A stretch of DNA of 44,272 bases from VAXT01 sp035318925. Lineage in GTDB: Bacteria > Actinomycetota > Thermoleophilia > Gaiellales > Gaiellaceae. Positions 24,501 through 32,049 of this stretch are shown piece by piece. How positions within the stretch are numbered: position 1 is the stretch's first letter; every line of letters begins with the position of its first letter. The notes beneath the pieces were generated by a model. That model saw nothing but the letters and a program-made list of their open reading frames with translations, was not told the DNA's origin and searched no databases. The DNA lies in the NCBI GenBank assembly GCA_035318925.1, contig DATHDS010000024.1:1-44272 (forward strand), given 5' to 3'. The position numbers and the translations under genes are program-made.

Positions 24501-25253
24501 CGCAGCTCGCGCGCGGAAGAGGAGGGCCTGACCGCGGCCCAGCGGTTCGGCGGCATGGGAATCATGCGAGGGCTGCGCGCCAACATGATGGAGAACGACT
24601 TCGTTGCCGGTCGTTGGGACGAAGCCTTCCGCCTCGCCGACGAGTTCATCGCCGAGACGGAGGCGGGATCGCCGCACTTCTACGAGGGGACTCCGCGCTA
24701 CATCCGCGGGGCGATCCGACTGGCCCGCGGCGACACGGTGGGAGGGCTTGCGGACGCCGAGCGGGGGCTTGAGGTCGCGAAGGGAGCCCGCGCGTCGATC
24801 TACGGCCCGTCGCTCGCGTTCTATGCAGAGGCGCTGCTCGCGTGCGGGCGGGCTGAGGAGGCGAAGACCATCGCTCTGGAAGCGCTTGCGCTCGCGGGCG
24901 AGAACGCCGTCGTGTTCGCGGGTTGTTGGCCAGTTCTGATTCGTGTCCTCGCGGCTCTCGGCCTCGGGGAGGAACTGCTCGCCGTCACCGAGGCGGCCCC
25001 GCCGACGCGCTGGATCGAGGCGACCAGGCTCTACGCCGGTGGTGATTTCGCCGGCGCTGCCGAGCTCTACGCGCAGATCGGCTCGCTGCTCGACGAGGCG
25101 GACGCACGCCTGCGCGCCGCCGAGTTGCTCGCCGAAGCAGGCGAGCGTGAGGAGGCCGCCGTCCAGCTCGACCAGGCGCTCTCCTTCTACCGCTTCGTCG
25201 GGGCGACGCGCTACGTCGATGAGAGCGAGGCCCTCCGCGCCGCGTCGGCCTGA
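21525..25253 (+). CDS. Class III nucleotide cyclase fused to AAA ATPase and TPR region
   Basis: 1242 residues, starting six bases after the exporter stop, hence same operon. Cyclase domain 1 (about 8-165) has the metal-binding aspartates Asp15 (FTDIDGST) and Asp59 (MQGDSF). A second cyclase-like domain (about 185-355) has Glu in both matching places (VAELVGLSA and VGEEVMAFFG) and is probably inactive or regulatory. Then comes an AAA/STAND-type ATPase with P-loop GVPGIGKSRL near residue 397, and from about 760 to the end a helical TPR-type region. Such cyclase-ATPase-TPR proteins are abundant in actinobacteria. cAMP is the usual guess for the product, but cGMP is not excluded. Position suggests it makes the ligand read by the exporter's cNMP domains. 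Confidence 0.9.
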   Translation: MPELPTGTVTLLFTDIDGSTKLLQALGPKRYVGALDAHRRLLREACAAHGGVEVEMQGDSFHFAFGSARAAAEAAAAAQRAHAGHEWPGEPVRVRIGLHTGEPVAHGELFAGLDVHRAARIMGTAEGGEVLVSQTTRDLLAGEFELRDLGERQLKDLSAPERIYALVVEDGRPVEPAEPVREERKLVSVLVAELVGLSASDPEDFRASLEPFQARAQKEIERFGGSVEKLVGEEVMAFFGIPLAHDDDPERAVRAGLAIRETIREDAEDLQVCIGITTGEALARLGARTETGDLSASGDVINAAARLQAAAGADAILVDETTYRATERAIDYGEATSVQLKVTAESQPAWEALAVHLGLDIRQLGPLVGRDRDLASLVAAVTRVREEREPQLVTLVGVPGIGKSRLVFELFGALEQEPELFSWLQGRSLPYGEGVSFWALAEIVKDQAGILESDDAESSATKLLDAIESHVADPTEVVWLERHLRPLVGLQADQELSGSREEAFAAWRRFLEVLAEPRPLVAVFEDLHFADEGLLDFVDHLVEWASGVPLLVLCTARPELIARREAWGGGKVNSTTISLPPLSDDETAHLVHALLEQPLLDAEFQSTLISRAGGNPLYAEEFARLVGEGRQVEELPESVQGIIAARLDALPEDEKELIQDAAVLGKVFWLGALTQMAGHERGGAERGLHALERKEFLRRERSSSVAGESEYSFGHLLVRDVAYGQIPRARRADKHRLAAEWIEALGRPDDQAELVVHHYLAALELARAARQPLDELETSARLALRDAGEHAEALNAFIPARGYFQAALELWPLDDSERPRLLFAYGKTLVITEQSGDEVLREASDALHTVGDRETAAEAEVLLAELALYRGDRAYADELLHRVAGLIQGAGDSRSKALVLSSLSRFRMLADEYQEAILLGRQALELAERFGLEEIRAHALDNVGVARVNLGDAGGIADLERSIEIALAASSRECVRAYMNLGQAFWVLGDRRRSSRAEEEGLTAAQRFGGMGIMRGLRANMMENDFVAGRWDEAFRLADEFIAETEAGSPHFYEGTPRYIRGAIRLARGDTVGGLADAERGLEVAKGARASIYGPSLAFYAEALLACGRAEEAKTIALEALALAGENAVVFAGCWPVLIRVLAALGLGEELLAVTEAAPPTRWIEATRLYAGGDFAGAAELYAQIGSLLDEADARLRAAELLAEAGEREEAAVQLDQALSFYRFVGATRYVDESEALRAASA

Positions 25254-25289
25254 TCCGCCCTCGCGATTACGAGATACTTCGCCGCTGCC

Positions 25290-25703
25290 GTGGGTCGCCC
25301 CGACAACATCACGACGAACCCGAAGACCTTCGCTCCGTTCGTCTACGTCGACTTCGCGTTCGGCGGCCTTTCCGCGCTCTTCCTCGCGCTCCATTGGTGG
25401 GGGTGGGCGAGCGTCGTTCTCTGGATCGGCGTGCCGCCGAATCTCTATTTCGCCATCCCGGCGTTCTTCTTTCCGGAGTTCATCGTCAAGCGGACGAGCC
25501 TGCGCTCGCTCGCCGAAACCGTCTGGCTGCGCAACGCCGGGCTGCTCATCCTCATCATCTCGTCCGCCCACGTCGTGGCCGCGATCGATCCCGAGCGCTT
25601 TCAGGCGGTCGCCTGGCTGACGGTCGGCGGCCGGATGGCCGCCGGTGTCTACTGGGTGATCGTGGCGACGAGCAAGCCGGTGCCCGTCGAGCCTTCCGGA
25701 TAA
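25290..25703 (+). CDS. Four-helix membrane protein of unknown function
   Basis: 137 residues from GTG 25290. Hydrophobic segments lie at about 20-38 (VDFAFGGLSALFLALHWWG), 40-60 (SVVLWIGVPPNLYFAIPAFF), 80-98 (LRNAGLLILIISSAHVVAAI) and 107-127 (WLTVGGRMAAGVYWVIVAT). I do not recognise a named family. It lies 36 bases after the cyclase gene and upstream of the cytochrome gene in the same direction; the cytochrome gene has its own -10 box. A role as a membrane partner in electron transfer is possible, but only from context. Confidence 0.7.
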   Translation: MGRPDNITTNPKTFAPFVYVDFAFGGLSALFLALHWWGWASVVLWIGVPPNLYFAIPAFFFPEFIVKRTSLRSLAETVWLRNAGLLILIISSAHVVAAIDPERFQAVAWLTVGGRMAAGVYWVIVATSKPVPVEPSG

Positions 25704-25766
25704 GGCCTCGGCAGGATCTCGGCGCGCCAGGCCGGGGAGGTGGCGAGAGCGCCTCGCTGACCTGAT

Positions 25767-25772
25767 TACACT
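25767..25772 (+). promoter_or_regulatory. -10 box of a leaderless cytochrome c transcript
   Basis: TACACT ends six bases before ATG 25779, with no Shine-Dalgarno. Confidence 0.5.
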
Positions 25773-25778
25773 GAGCCG

Positions 25779-27224
25779 ATGGCGCGGGGTACGAGAAGGC
25801 GGAAGGTGCTGGTCTTCGCGCTTGCCATCCTGGCCGCGCTGCTCGCCGCCGGCGGCGTCTCGGCTTACACGTTCCTGACGAAGAACGACCCCGTCATCTA
25901 CTCGAACATCGTCCAGCAATACAAGTACGGGTCCTTCGGCAGCGAGCAGCTCCAGGGCGTTCCTTACGAGATCTGGGTCGTCCTCCCCGACGTCTTTCCC
26001 GACCTCCTGCCGAAAACCCCCGGGAAGGGCTGGGAGCGGCTCGGGTTCATCTACGAGCCGGGCCACGTGACGCCGATCGGCACGACGTACCGCGACAAGC
26101 CGATCGGGCTCGTCGGGCTCAACTGCGCGGTCTGCCACGTCGGCACCTACCGTGCCAAGCCGGGAGCGCCCCGGCACGTCGTCCTGGGCATGCCTGCCAA
26201 CCGCATGAGGATCTGGGACTACATCGACTTCCTGCGCAAGGTCGGGCGCGACAAGCGATTCAACGCCGACACGCTGCTGCCCGCGATCCAACTTCGTTTC
26301 CCCGGGAGGCTCTCGTTCCCGGAGCGGGTCTTCTATCGCTACGCAGTCATCCCGAAGATGAAGTCGGCGCTCGAGAAGCTCAACCGGGACTTCGCGTGGC
26401 TCGACAGCCGGCCTCCGTACGGGCCGGGACGGGTGGACACGTTCAACCCCCTGAAGCAGCGCGCCGGGTTCGACATGAAGGCCGACCACACGATCGGCAC
26501 GGTCGACTTTCCCTCCATCTGGGACCAGCGCGAGCGCCTCGGCATGCATCTGCACTGGGACGGCAACAACACGAGCCTCCAGGAGCGCAACATCTCGGCG
26601 GCACGCGCCGTCGGCGGCACGGACGATTCGCTCGACATCCGCCAGCTGAACCGCATTGCGAACTGGCTGCTCGACCTGCGCCCGCCGCCGTTCCCGGCCG
26701 ACCGCATCGACCACAAGCTCGCGGCCCAGGGCGAGCGGATCTACGACCAGCAGTGCGCGTCGTGCCACGACATCGGCGGCGCGCGGGTCGGGCAAGTGAC
26801 GCCGATCGGCCAGATCGGAACCGACCCGTCGCGGCTCAACAACTTCACGCCTCCGCTCGTCGCCACGCTGAACAAGATCGGCAAGGGGAAGCCGTGGCAC
26901 TTCCACACGTTCCGCAAGACGCACGGCTACGCGAACTCACCGCTCGACGGGATCTGGCTCCGCGCCCCGTACCTCCACAACGGAAGCGTCCCGACGCTCC
27001 GCGCGCTCCTCTTCCCAAAGGAGCGGCCCGTCGTCTTCTACACCGGCTACGACGTCTACGACTGGAAGAACGTCGGCTTCGTCTCATCAGGCCCCGCCGC
27101 GCGCCGTGAAGGTTTCCGCTATGACACGCGGGTCCGAGGAAACGGAAACGAAGGCCACATGTACGGCACCGACCTGCCGGCCGCGCAGCGCCTAGCGATC
27201 ATCGAGTACCTGAAGACGAAGTAA
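25779..27224 (+). CDS. Membrane-anchored diheme cytochrome c (RoxA/CcP-like)
   Basis: 481 residues. A basic N-terminus and one hydrophobic helix (about 10-33) anchor or export the protein. Two haem c sites are present: CAVCH at 116-120 and CASCH at 326-330, each with nearby aromatic residues. The C-terminal motif LRAPYLHNGSVPTLRALL is shared by diheme cytochrome c peroxidases and the RoxA rubber-oxygenase group. The IWVVLPDVFP and NCAVCHVGTYR segments lean toward the RoxA-like side. It probably transfers electrons or reduces/handles peroxides outside the membrane. The alpha-dioxygenase-like gene 1 kb downstream, on the other strand, produces hydroperoxides if the family assignment is right, so a shared pathway is plausible. 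Confidence 0.85.
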   Translation: MARGTRRRKVLVFALAILAALLAAGGVSAYTFLTKNDPVIYSNIVQQYKYGSFGSEQLQGVPYEIWVVLPDVFPDLLPKTPGKGWERLGFIYEPGHVTPIGTTYRDKPIGLVGLNCAVCHVGTYRAKPGAPRHVVLGMPANRMRIWDYIDFLRKVGRDKRFNADTLLPAIQLRFPGRLSFPERVFYRYAVIPKMKSALEKLNRDFAWLDSRPPYGPGRVDTFNPLKQRAGFDMKADHTIGTVDFPSIWDQRERLGMHLHWDGNNTSLQERNISAARAVGGTDDSLDIRQLNRIANWLLDLRPPPFPADRIDHKLAAQGERIYDQQCASCHDIGGARVGQVTPIGQIGTDPSRLNNFTPPLVATLNKIGKGKPWHFHTFRKTHGYANSPLDGIWLRAPYLHNGSVPTLRALLFPKERPVVFYTGYDVYDWKNVGFVSSGPAARREGFRYDTRVRGNGNEGHMYGTDLPAAQRLAIIEYLKTK

Positions 27225-27464
27225 GGACAAGCCCGTCGGGGCCATCCTCGCGAGGCTGCCTTTACCGGCCATGTGTGGTGCCTGGCACCGGATAGGGCTG
27301 TCAGGGACGGGGCTGCCTGGGACCATCGATCGTGGAGTGGGAGGGCCGGTCGCGCCGTCGTTCCTCGGCAGCTGTGCTTTTGGTCGCGGAAAGTGCGCAG
27401 CACTTTGCGCGAGTCCCGGGCCCGTGGCCCGGGACCTACTCCCCGGCCCGTGGCCCGGGACCTA
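27225..27464. repeat. Intergenic region with hairpins and a 26-bp-spaced direct repeat
   Basis: No gene is seen. AAAGTGC-GCA-GCACTTT (27390-27406) is a perfect short hairpin. CCCGTGGCCCGGGACCTA occurs at 27421-27438 and again at 27447-27464. The first copy is part of the palindrome CCCGGGCC-CGT-GGCCCGGG (27415-27433). The second copy contains the stop codon of the phosphoesterase gene. The hairpins could terminate the convergent cytochrome and phosphoesterase genes, although no T-run is present. Confidence 0.6.
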
Positions 27465-28187
27465 AGGCCGTTCCCAGCAGTCTGCCCACCAATCCGCGTG
27501 CGGCATTCCGCTGGTGCGGCTGAGGGTCAGGAACGCCTCGACGTCGAAGGTCGTGCGGCGGAGCTCGACCTCGAGCCGCCCGTCCACCGAGGTGAGGATC
27601 CCGTACTCGGCCCACGGGGCGATCCGGACGGGCCGGGGCCACCACTCGACGAAGGGAAGCCCGACGCTCCCGGGGTTGACGAAGAGCGACTTCTCGTACC
27701 GGCGGACGAGTTGCAGGTGCGTATGGCCGCCGACGAGCACCGGCTCCGCGTGCCCGTCGAGCATCTCCCGCAGCTCGTCGTCGGGCGTCGTCGCGAAGAT
27801 CCAGTGGTCGTAGGAGCTCGGCGACCCGTGAAAGAAGAGCCCGGTGAGCCCATCGAGGTCGATCTCGAGGGTCGGCGCGAAGCTCCTCATGAACTCGCGG
27901 TCCTCGTCGGAGAGGAACTGCGCCCACCATTCGCCCGTGTCGATGAGCTTCTGTCCGACCTCGTCCTTCGCCTCCGGCATGCCCTCCAGAAAACAGGCGT
28001 CCCAGTTGCCCATCACGTTCAGGGAGTCGAGCTCGCGGATTCCGGCCAGGGCCTCGCCGGGCTGCGGGCCGACGGCGACGTCGCCGAGGCAGACGATCTG
28101 GTCGAGATTCTCCTTCTCGAGCTCGGCGACGACCGCGTCGAGCGCGGGGCGGTTGCCGTGGATGTCAGAGATGAGACCGAGGCGCAC
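27462..28187 (-). CDS. Calcineurin-like metallophosphoesterase (YfcE/MJ0936 type)
   Basis: 241 residues. The binuclear-metal motifs are all visible: SDIHGN at the N-terminus, CLGDVAVG, the GNWD form of GN(H/D), a central FFHGSP, and VGGHTHLQ followed by FVNPGSVGLPF. Proteins of this compact class hydrolyse phosphodiesters such as bis-pNPP. True substrates are mostly unknown; cyclic nucleotides are one possibility and would be interesting beside the cNMP-domain proteins, but this is only context. It follows the haem peroxidase gene by 40 bases on the same strand, with a hairpin between them, so it is probably the second gene of that operon. Confidence 0.9.
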   Translation of the reverse strand: MRLGLISDIHGNRPALDAVVAELEKENLDQIVCLGDVAVGPQPGEALAGIRELDSLNVMGNWDACFLEGMPEAKDEVGQKLIDTGEWWAQFLSDEDREFMRSFAPTLEIDLDGLTGLFFHGSPSSYDHWIFATTPDDELREMLDGHAEPVLVGGHTHLQLVRRYEKSLFVNPGSVGLPFVEWWPRPVRIAPWAEYGILTSVDGRLEVELRRTTFDVEAFLTLSRTSGMPHADWWADCWERP

Positions 28188-28200
28188 GGAGATACCTTGG

Positions 28201-28223
28201 GGTCAGGGCGCTAGCGCCCGACC
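28201..28223. terminator. Hairpin between haem peroxidase and phosphoesterase genes
   Basis: A 14-base perfect palindrome GGGCGCTAGCGCCC (28206-28219) is flanked by GGTC and GACC, with one unpaired base. There is no T-run on either strand, so it may attenuate or stabilise mRNA rather than terminate. Confidence 0.45.
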
Positions 28224-28227
28224 AAGC

Positions 28228-30054
28228 CTAGTCGGCCGCCGCGACGGCGTGCGTTCTCGCCTTTGGCTGCTGCCCCGAGCCGGTCCTGGCCCAGGGGGCG
28301 AAGGGGTTCTTCACGCCTTTCAGCGCCGGCTCGAGCTGCGGGAAGTGCCTGAGCAGGACCGACCGCATGTCGTTCCCTGCGACCCAGTCGAGCCCCGTCT
28401 GCGTGTACACCTCGGGCCGGTAGTCGGTCGTGAAGAAGCGGTCGCTCTTGAGACGGCGCGACGCCATCAGGATGAAGACGCGAAACGCCGTGTCGCTGAA
28501 GCCGAAGCCCTTCGGGAACGGCTCCGCGAGGAGTCCCACCTGGAGGTCGACCGCGTCGATGTCGCCCTCGTAGACCTCCCTGATCTCGTCCTGCCACTGC
28601 TTGTTCGGCGTGATCTGATCGAACGAGGTGATGGGCCTCATGTGGAAGAGCTCCCGGAACTTCGTGTAGCGCGGAACGCCCCGCTCGCGCGAGCGCAGGA
28701 TGTCGATCGCGGCGAGATCCATCTTGAACCCGTCGGGCCGGTCGAAGTGCTGGAGGAAGCGCGGGTAGTTGTGCAGCGCCATCGCGCCCGGATGCGAGGT
28801 CCCCATCGAATAGAGCGTGTTCAGCATCGAGAGCTCGCCCACCCGCTCGCGGGCGTGCAGGGCGTTCAGCTCCGGGAAGGTCAACTCCGCGAGGACCTGG
28901 TCGTTCAGCGAGCGGAACTCGAACTCGTCCGGGATCAGCGGGTGCAACCGGTAGACGGCGACGAATTCCTCGGTCAGCGAATAGGGCGTGCCGTGGTGGT
29001 CGGCGGGCGAGCCGGGGATGCCGCTGATCACCTCGCTCTTGCTGATGCGCCCGACGCGCTTGTGCATCCACTCGCCGGCGAGCCCCCACCAGTTTCCTTT
29101 CATCGCCAGCCGCAGCGTTGGGCTGTTCACGATCGACGGCGTCCAGTCGAGCGTGTGGATCTTGGCGATGAGGGCGCTGTTCGCGAGTCGGGCCTTGTCG
29201 TAGAGCTGCTCGTCGGACCAGGTCGGATACTCGGCACGGAGCCGGTCCGCGATCGCGTTGTGCTCCATCGAGAAGAGCACGTGCAACGCGTAGAGGCCGT
29301 GCCACATCGTCCCGGGCACGTCCGCGTAGTCGAGATCTTCCTCGAGAGCCAGCGGCAGCGTGCCGTCCGCTTCGATCCGGAGCCTGCCGCCCTCTCCGGT
29401 CCTGGCCTTGTCGGCGAAGTCCTGGTCGCGCCCGTAGATCTGGGAGCTGTCCCACCAGTGCGTGTCGCCCGTGCGCCAGGTCTGGGGCCCGTTCGGATCG
29501 CACGTCGTGTCCCGCGGCGTGCGCCGGATGATCATCGGGTTCTCCGGCCAGTCGTCGCCGTCGTCGAGGGCGATCTCGTACGGATCCTTCAGGTCGTTCG
29601 GGCCGTGGCTGAACCAGTCGTGGACCTCGAACTGGATCCAAGCGGCGGCGAGGATGTTCAGCGTCGTGGCCGGTAGGAACTCGTCTCGTGTCATGAGGTC
29701 GCGGCTGACCTTGCGGACGCTCGGCGTCGAGAACCTCGGCTCCTGCTCGGTGAACGTGTGCTCGAGGGGGACGTTGCGGCCGAAGCGCGAGCCGGTGCTG
29801 CCCATCAGGGGATCGTCAAGATCGTTGTACGTCCCGTCCCACGTGCGGGACGTGAGGTAGCCGGGCTCCGAGCTGCCGTTCGTCTCGGGCGGCTCCATCC
29901 CCGGCGGGTGGCCCGTGTCGAAGAGGTTCTTCTCACGCAGACGGTCACGCATGAGCGCAAGCAGCGGGAGGCTCAGCGGCAAAGGGAGCTTGTGCCAGCT
30001 CACCTTCCGGTCGACCTTGTGTGCCAGCTCTATCAGGCGCTCGCCGAGGCTCAT
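28228..30054 (-). CDS. Alpha-dioxygenase-like haem peroxidase (peroxidase-cyclooxygenase superfamily)
   Basis: 608 residues; ATG 30054 follows GAAAGGAA. The sequence has the marks of plant-type fatty acid alpha-dioxygenases: the opening VSWHKLPLPLSL, distal His145 in QFEVHDWFSHG, the conserved THWWDSSQIYG, FSMEHNAIADRL, and the proximal site VYRLHPLIPDEF with catalytic-Tyr equivalent Tyr368 and haem ligand His371, spaced as in alpha-DOX. No signal peptide is present. By family, the enzyme would add O2 to a fatty acid (alpha-carbon) to give a hydroperoxide; other oxygenation positions cannot be excluded. It is divergent from a patatin-type lipase that could supply free fatty acids, with only 80 bases between the starts. 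Confidence 0.88.
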   Translation of the reverse strand: MSLGERLIELAHKVDRKVSWHKLPLPLSLPLLALMRDRLREKNLFDTGHPPGMEPPETNGSSEPGYLTSRTWDGTYNDLDDPLMGSTGSRFGRNVPLEHTFTEQEPRFSTPSVRKVSRDLMTRDEFLPATTLNILAAAWIQFEVHDWFSHGPNDLKDPYEIALDDGDDWPENPMIIRRTPRDTTCDPNGPQTWRTGDTHWWDSSQIYGRDQDFADKARTGEGGRLRIEADGTLPLALEEDLDYADVPGTMWHGLYALHVLFSMEHNAIADRLRAEYPTWSDEQLYDKARLANSALIAKIHTLDWTPSIVNSPTLRLAMKGNWWGLAGEWMHKRVGRISKSEVISGIPGSPADHHGTPYSLTEEFVAVYRLHPLIPDEFEFRSLNDQVLAELTFPELNALHARERVGELSMLNTLYSMGTSHPGAMALHNYPRFLQHFDRPDGFKMDLAAIDILRSRERGVPRYTKFRELFHMRPITSFDQITPNKQWQDEIREVYEGDIDAVDLQVGLLAEPFPKGFGFSDTAFRVFILMASRRLKSDRFFTTDYRPEVYTQTGLDWVAGNDMRSVLLRHFPQLEPALKGVKNPFAPWARTGSGQQPKARTHAVAAAD

Positions 30055-30134
30055 CCAATTCCTTTCGAGATTCGTGTCCGCCGCGGGAAAGCGGAACTGT
30101 AGCCATCAAAGCAAAGGCGGTCGAAGGCGGTCAA

Positions 30135-32000
30135 ATGCCGGTCGGTCCGCTGCGGTCTTACAATCTGTCGCCCGACTCGCCTAGATCCTTGTCGCGAAGA
30201 ACTCACGCCGGCCACCTGTCCATTTTCGAGGGCTTGCCTCCCGAGGAGCTTGCCCGCCTGCTGGCGACCCTCGAGACCCGGGTGTATCCCGCCGGCGCCA
30301 TCGTCATCGGCGAGGGTGACCGCATCAAGGAGGTGTTCATCGCCCAGTCCGGGAGCGCGGAGGTCGTGATCGCGGCCGAGGACGGGACCGAGCACACGGT
30401 CGGGCGAGTGGTGCCGGGCGGCACGATTGGGGAGATCTCCGTCCTGACCGGGCAGCCGGCGGTGGCGACGGTGCGCGCAGTCGCCGACTTCGAAGCGGTC
30501 GTCGTGACGGAGTCGCAGGCCGCGGAGCTGGTCGAAAAGTTTCCACGGATCTATCGCAACCTGGCGACGATCCTCGCCGAACGGCTCGCGCGCACGGACC
30601 GCCTCGCGATCGGCAAGCGCGAAGGCCATCTGATCGCGCTCGAAGGCGACGGGGCACCGCCCTTGCTCGGCTACGCGCTCGCTTGCAGCATCGCGTGGCA
30701 CACGCGCGAGCGGACGCTCTTGCTCGTCCTCGCCGGGGAGGACCCGGACCCGGATCTCGTCGCTCTCGCTACGACCTCGAGCGAGCGGCCGTGGCGATCG
30801 GGGCGCGGGGCCGACGAGATCGGCGCCGACCTGATGATCGCCTCCGACCACGAGGCGTTCGGCCGCCGCGCGCTGCCCGCGACGCTCGAGGCGCTTTTCC
30901 ACGTCTTCCATCACATCGTCGTCCAGCGCGATGCGGCGGAGTCGCCCCTGCTCGCCAGAGCGCAGAGGGTTCGGCTCGAGCCGATCGGGGGCGCCGGACC
31001 GAGCACGCCGAGCGGGCACCTGACGATCCGGGCGTGGAGCACCGCGCCGACCCACCCTCACCCGGACGCGGACCGGTTGCTCGAGGTGCCCGCGCTCACG
31101 GCCGAGGACGAGAGCGAGCTGCGCGCGGGGCTTCTGTCCAAGCGGTCGGCAGCCGGTCGTGGAATCGGCTGGGCGGCCCGCGACCTGACAGGCCTCAAGG
31201 TCGGCCTCGCGCTTGGTGCGGGCAGCGTCCGTGGCTATGCGCACGTCGGTGCGATCCAGGTGCTCAGCGAGGCAGGCCTGGACTTCGACTACATCGCCGG
31301 CACGAGCGTCGGCGCCGCGGTCGCCGGTCTGCTGGCGCTCGGAAACGACCACGACCAGATCGCCGGCATCCTCGACGAGTTCAGCCCGAGCCTGTTTCGC
31401 CTCAAGCTCCCGTACACGAGCCTGCTCTCCGACCGTGGCATGCGCTCCTACCTGCGGTCGATGGCGCCCGACGTGCTCATCGAGGATCTCGACACCCCGC
31501 TGGCGCTGGTCGCCGCGGACGTCGTCACCCAGCGCGAGCTCGTGCTGCGCCGTGGGCTCCTCTGGCAGGCGGTGCTGGCCAGCATTGCGATTCCCGGTGT
31601 CTATCCGGCCCAGAAGATCGGGCCCCATATCGCCGTCGACGGCGGCGTGCTGAACCCCTTGCCCGTGAACGTCGCGGCCGAGATGGGAGCAGGCACCGTG
31701 ATCGCGGTCAAGTTGGGCGGTGGCTCTCCGATGCCGGAGCAGGACGTCGAGGCCACCCCAGAGAGCGGGAGGCCGCCTGCGGTGCTCGGCGTGCTCATGC
31801 GCTCGATCGACATGATGCAGCGCGGAATCGCCACCCAGCCCACCGACGCGACGGTGCTCACGATCGCGCCCAAGCTCGATCCGACCGGCGTCGGCCTGCG
31901 CAACATGCAGGACGGCCGGCGCTATATCGAGGACGGCGCCGAGGCCACCCAGGCGTCGCTGGCGCGGATCTCCGCCGCCCTGCCCTGGCTCCGTGCCTGA
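30135..32000 (+). CDS. Patatin-like phospholipase with N-terminal cNMP-binding domain
   Basis: About 621 residues from ATG 30135. A TTG at 30189 is an alternative start, because TACAAT at 30159-30164 looks like a -10 box that would place transcription after the ATG. An N-terminal cNMP-binding domain (about 28-140; GEISVLTGQPAVATV) lacks the Arg of the phosphate cassette, so ligand binding may be altered. A middle region (about 160-340) links to the patatin domain (about 355-530): oxyanion loop GAGSVRG, nucleophile Ser391 in GTSVG and Asp in DGGVLNPLPVN. This architecture is that of neuropathy-target-esterase-like and mycobacterial cNMP-patatin proteins. It should hydrolyse phospholipids or lysophospholipids, with activity set by the regulatory domain. 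It is divergent from the alpha-dioxygenase-like gene. Confidence 0.88.
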   Translation: MPVGPLRSYNLSPDSPRSLSRRTHAGHLSIFEGLPPEELARLLATLETRVYPAGAIVIGEGDRIKEVFIAQSGSAEVVIAAEDGTEHTVGRVVPGGTIGEISVLTGQPAVATVRAVADFEAVVVTESQAAELVEKFPRIYRNLATILAERLARTDRLAIGKREGHLIALEGDGAPPLLGYALACSIAWHTRERTLLLVLAGEDPDPDLVALATTSSERPWRSGRGADEIGADLMIASDHEAFGRRALPATLEALFHVFHHIVVQRDAAESPLLARAQRVRLEPIGGAGPSTPSGHLTIRAWSTAPTHPHPDADRLLEVPALTAEDESELRAGLLSKRSAAGRGIGWAARDLTGLKVGLALGAGSVRGYAHVGAIQVLSEAGLDFDYIAGTSVGAAVAGLLALGNDHDQIAGILDEFSPSLFRLKLPYTSLLSDRGMRSYLRSMAPDVLIEDLDTPLALVAADVVTQRELVLRRGLLWQAVLASIAIPGVYPAQKIGPHIAVDGGVLNPLPVNVAAEMGAGTVIAVKLGGGSPMPEQDVEATPESGRPPAVLGVLMRSIDMMQRGIATQPTDATVLTIAPKLDPTGVGLRNMQDGRRYIEDGAEATQASLARISAALPWLRA

Positions 32001-32037
32001 GCTCTCAGGGTCCGACAGCCTCCCTCCGCGCACGTAG

Positions 32038-32043
32038 TAGGCT
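32038..32043 (+). promoter_or_regulatory. -10 box of a leaderless flavoprotein transcript
   Basis: TAGGCT ends six bases before GTG 32050. Confidence 0.4.
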
Positions 32044-32049
32044 CCTCCC

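Noticed and set aside
24027..26924. 965-codon antisense open frame over the cyclase and cytochrome genes
   Set aside because: Same reason: it mirrors the third-position GC of true plus-strand genes and has no domain motifs.
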